From contig JAFAEG010000025.1 in the NCBI GenBank assembly GCA_023424095.1, forward strand, positions 1-13,418: 13,418 nt of DNA. Reading direction: 5' to 3'. Within the stretch, counting starts at the first letter, position 1. Each line of letters starts with the position of its first letter. The stretch is from Pseudomonadota bacterium. Its GTDB lineage: Bacteria > Pseudomonadota > Alphaproteobacteria > Sphingomonadales > Sphingomonadaceae. A program made the translations under genes and the position numbers. Shown piece by piece: positions 12,847 to 13,418 of the stretch. The notes below the pieces were generated by a model. That model searched no databases and had not been told where the DNA came from. It saw only the letters and a list, made by a program, of their open reading frames with translations.

Positions 12847-12861
12847 TGCGAATCATTCGTG
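12847..12861. promoter_or_regulatory. Fur-like inverted repeat in the tonB divergent region
   Basis: CGAAT-C-ATTCG (12849-12859) is a perfect palindrome with the AATNATT centre of Fur boxes, but the outer bases match the classical consensus only partly. It lies 13 bp upstream of the secreted-protein start and over 200 bp from tonB. Confidence 0.25.
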
Positions 12862-12940
12862 AATGCGCTTGGCAAGGATGAATTGGGTTTGAATGCCGCA
12901 CCGGGGATTAGCAGACACGGGGAATCGGGCAGAATTTCGG

Positions 12941-12959
12941 CGCAATGTGGAGCATTGCG
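12941..12959. promoter_or_regulatory. inverted repeat upstream of tonB
   Basis: CGCAATG, a TGGAG spacer and CATTGCG form a perfect 7-bp inverted repeat about 117 bp upstream of the tonB start. It could be an operator or a leader hairpin. The rest of the 12835-13075 intergenic stretch shows no gene. Confidence 0.3.
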
Positions 12960-13075
12960 TCGCCGAAACTGTCGGGATAGAGACTGCGCTGCTGTCCATG
13001 GTGAACGGAAGCGTGATCGGAGCGTTAATCCGCTCGCGATCCGTGGTGAGTTGAGAGAGGGAGCGCCGCCGTTTA

Positions 13076-13418
13076 ATGTCGTATCTTGACCAAAGGACCA
13101 GCCCGGCGCGAATTTGGGCGCTCGGTGGTGTCGCCATTCTCCACGTCCTGATCGGTGTCGCGTTTGTTACGGGTTTCTATCAGCGCTTCACCAAAGAAGG
13201 CGTGAAGGACCTCGACGTGTTCGACGTCGAGGAACCGCCGCCCCCTGAAGAAGAGCCGCCGCCCCCGGAGGAAATTCCGGAGCCGGTTTCGCCGCAGGTT
13301 GTTGCTCCGCCGCCGATCGTGCGCACGAACGTGCCGCCGCCGCCGTCGCCGCCGACCCAGTCGGTGATCCCGCCGCCGGCGCCGCCGACTTACGTGGCGA
13401 CCCCGCCGACGCCGGCTC
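13076..13418 (+). CDS. tonB: TonB energy-transducing protein, N-terminal part (cut by window edge)
   Basis: TonB spans the inner membrane, takes energy from ExbB/ExbD and the proton gradient, and opens outer-membrane receptors for iron chelates, vitamin B12 and glycans. The 114 visible residues begin MSYLDQRTSPARIWALGG. One membrane helix (about 13-35) is followed by an acidic, very proline-rich periplasmic spacer (EEPPPPEEEPPPPEEIPEPV and later PPPPSPP), the usual layout of the N-terminal half. The C-terminal receptor-binding domain lies beyond the window. A GAGAGAGGGAG purine run (about 13053-13063) upstream of the ATG gives ribosome binding. The name rests on architecture; a TonB-like protein of another subclass is possible until the C terminus is seen. 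Confidence 0.8.
   Translation, partial: MSYLDQRTSPARIWALGGVAILHVLIGVAFVTGFYQRFTKEGVKDLDVFDVEEPPPPEEEPPPPEEIPEPVSPQVVAPPPIVRTNVPPPPSPPTQSVIPPPAPPTYVATPPTPA

Noticed and set aside
11938..13089. A 383-codon plus-strand frame across the secreted-protein gene and into tonB
   Set aside because: It is opposite a minus-strand gene with a signal peptide and ribosome site, has shadow-like composition, and would overlap the true tonB start.

Overview
The window is GC-rich, gene-dense bacterial chromosome. It most resembles an alphaproteobacterium of the Sphingomonadales. The reasons are a GTTC-N7-GTTC LexA-type box, an alphaproteobacterial-style ParC, a DUF1285-Nudix-cca operon, a proline-rich TonB, and a dispersed GTCCGC...GCGGAC palindromic repeat that I associate (from memory) with this group. 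No rRNA, tRNA, CRISPR array, transposase or phage gene was seen.

Left part (1-2997) looks accessory. It holds a DUF4349-type lipoprotein and a multi-helix membrane protein on the minus strand. Two small plus-strand genes of unknown function follow: a zinc-ribbon-like membrane protein and a helical soluble protein. These two are set off by same-orientation copies of the ~27-bp palindromic repeat lying 6-16 nt from the gene ends. A gene-poor stretch before parC carries a candidate SOS (LexA) operator.

Middle part (2998-9406) is conserved housekeeping and signalling. parC (topoisomerase IV subunit A) is followed by a PAS-like/GGDEF/EAL cyclic-di-GMP enzyme. The 3' end of that gene overlaps, tail to tail, a minus-strand operon of DUF1285, CoA-type Nudix hydrolase and CCA-adding enzyme. 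The operon genes are joined by 4-nt stop/start overlaps.

Right part (9500-11972) is the most interesting. A tightly overlapping four-gene operon encodes GTP cyclohydrolase I (folE), an ECF sigma factor with no neighbouring anti-sigma gene, a short-chain reductase with the full pteridine-reductase (PTR1/FolM) signature, and a FolB/FolX-type aldolase. The three enzymes together could make a reduced pterin such as tetrahydromonapterin, or feed folate synthesis. The sigma factor between them suggests regulated pterin supply, and a GGAAC-type -35 element lies upstream of folE.

Right edge (11980-13418) holds a secreted protein of unknown function on the minus strand. It is divergent from the start of a TonB gene that runs off the window. 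The ~240 bp between them contains two inverted repeats that could be operators.
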